Positions 4,728 through 5,071 of a stretch of DNA of 5,071 bases are shown here, one piece after another. The stretch's first letter is position 1. Each line of letters starts with the position of its first letter. Under the pieces are notes generated by a model, which made no database searches, had not been told where the DNA came from, and saw only the letters and a list, made by a program, of their open reading frames with translations. This DNA is from an uncultured Lachnospiraceae bacterium. Lineage in GTDB: Bacteria > Bacillota_A > Clostridia > Lachnospirales > Lachnospiraceae. A program made the translations under genes and the position numbers. Location: NCBI GenBank assembly GCA_902773195.1, contig CACYDL010000134.1, forward strand, positions 1 through 5,071. The letters are read 5' to 3'.

Positions 4728-5071
4728 ATGAGCGACCACACCTTTAAATTCGAGACACTGCAGCTTCATGTCGGACAGGAGCAGGCCGATCCCGCCACGG
4801 ATTCCAGAGCGGTTCCCATCTACCAGACGACGTCCTATGTGTTCCACAGCGCGCAGCACGCCGCCGACCGTTTCAATCTGCGGGACGCCGGCAATATCTA
4901 CGGCAGGCTGACCAATTCCACCCAGGGCGTCCTGGAGGAGAGGATCGCCGCGCTGGAGGGCGGCGTCGCAGCCCTGGCCGTGTCCGCGGGCGCCGCGGCG
5001 GTCACCTATTCCATCCTCGCCCTCGCCGGCTCCGGCGACAACGTGGTGGCGCAGAAGACGATCTACGGCGG
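4728..5071 (+). CDS. metY: O-acetylhomoserine sulfhydrylase (MetY), N-terminal part, cut by window edge
   Basis: The frame runs 114 complete codons from ATG 4728 to the window end without a stop; the full protein is usually about 425-430 residues. The N-terminus [20 protein letters not shown] is characteristic of MetY. It is followed by [12 protein letters not shown] (28-39), NIYGRLTN (56-63) and [20 protein letters not shown] (69-88). Tyr58 and Arg60 match the residues that, in Cys/Met-metabolism PLP enzymes, reach the cofactor phosphate of a neighbouring subunit. The catalytic lysine lies beyond the window. The enzyme joins O-acetylhomoserine with sulfide to make homocysteine (or with methanethiol to make methionine), in the cytosol. 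It has its own strong promoter and sulfur-type operator and lies after the upstream operon's terminator, so it is a separate unit. A cystathionine gamma-synthase is less likely given the MetY-type opening. Confidence 0.95.
   Translation, partial: MSDHTFKFETLQLHVGQEQADPATDSRAVPIYQTTSYVFHSAQHAADRFNLRDAGNIYGRLTNSTQGVLEERIAALEGGVAALAVSAGAAAVTYSILALAGSGDNVVAQKTIYG

Overview
The window is GC-rich and reads as chromosomal DNA of an anaerobic Bacillota (Clostridia), possibly Lachnospiraceae-like. This is inferred from the butyrate-kinase-type gene, strong AGGAGG ribosome sites, a consensus TTGACA/TATAAT promoter, an Rrf2/CymR-like operator and short rho-independent termination. Genus cannot be read from the sequence. 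All genes are on the + strand; the long minus-strand frames are shadows of these genes.

Layout. (1) 1-1056: 3' three-quarters of a MATE-family multidrug/cation antiporter, cut by the left edge. (2) 1057-1242: a 186-base gap with an inverted repeat, phased A-tracts, a probable extended -10 promoter and a small leader hairpin. (3) 1243-4364: a tight four-gene operon encoding an SCP-x/PhlC-like thiolase-fold enzyme, a DUF35 zinc-ribbon/OB-fold partner, a stand-alone acyl carrier protein and a divergent butyrate-kinase-family acyl kinase. The gaps are 14, 30 and 3 bases, each with its own ribosome site. (4) 4385-4427: a strong intrinsic terminator ending the operon, followed by tandem copies of its tail. 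(5) 4602-4654: a perfect sigma-A promoter overlapped by a 29-base imperfect palindrome resembling Rrf2/CymR-type cysteine-regulator sites. (6) 4728-5071: the first 114 codons of O-acetylhomoserine sulfhydrylase (metY), cut by the right edge.

How the genes may work together. Thiolase-fold plus DUF35 pairs are known in archaeal acetoacetyl-CoA thiolase/HMG-CoA synthase complexes and in the Pseudomonas PhlACB acyltransferase. Here the pair lacks an HMG-CoA-synthase-like (PhlA) partner within the operon and is joined instead to an ACP and an acyl kinase. No phosphotransacylase gene lies beside the kinase. This suggests an acyl-transfer, condensation or cleavage module that uses an ACP thioester and an acyl phosphate; the product cannot be told from sequence. 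Three of the four proteins show changes at or near expected functional residues: the ACP has ASI in place of DSL, the kinase has Asn at a normally Asp position, and the thiolase lacks the usual second catalytic cysteine. The module is therefore probably specialised rather than a routine butyrate pathway. The MATE and metY genes look like independent neighbours.
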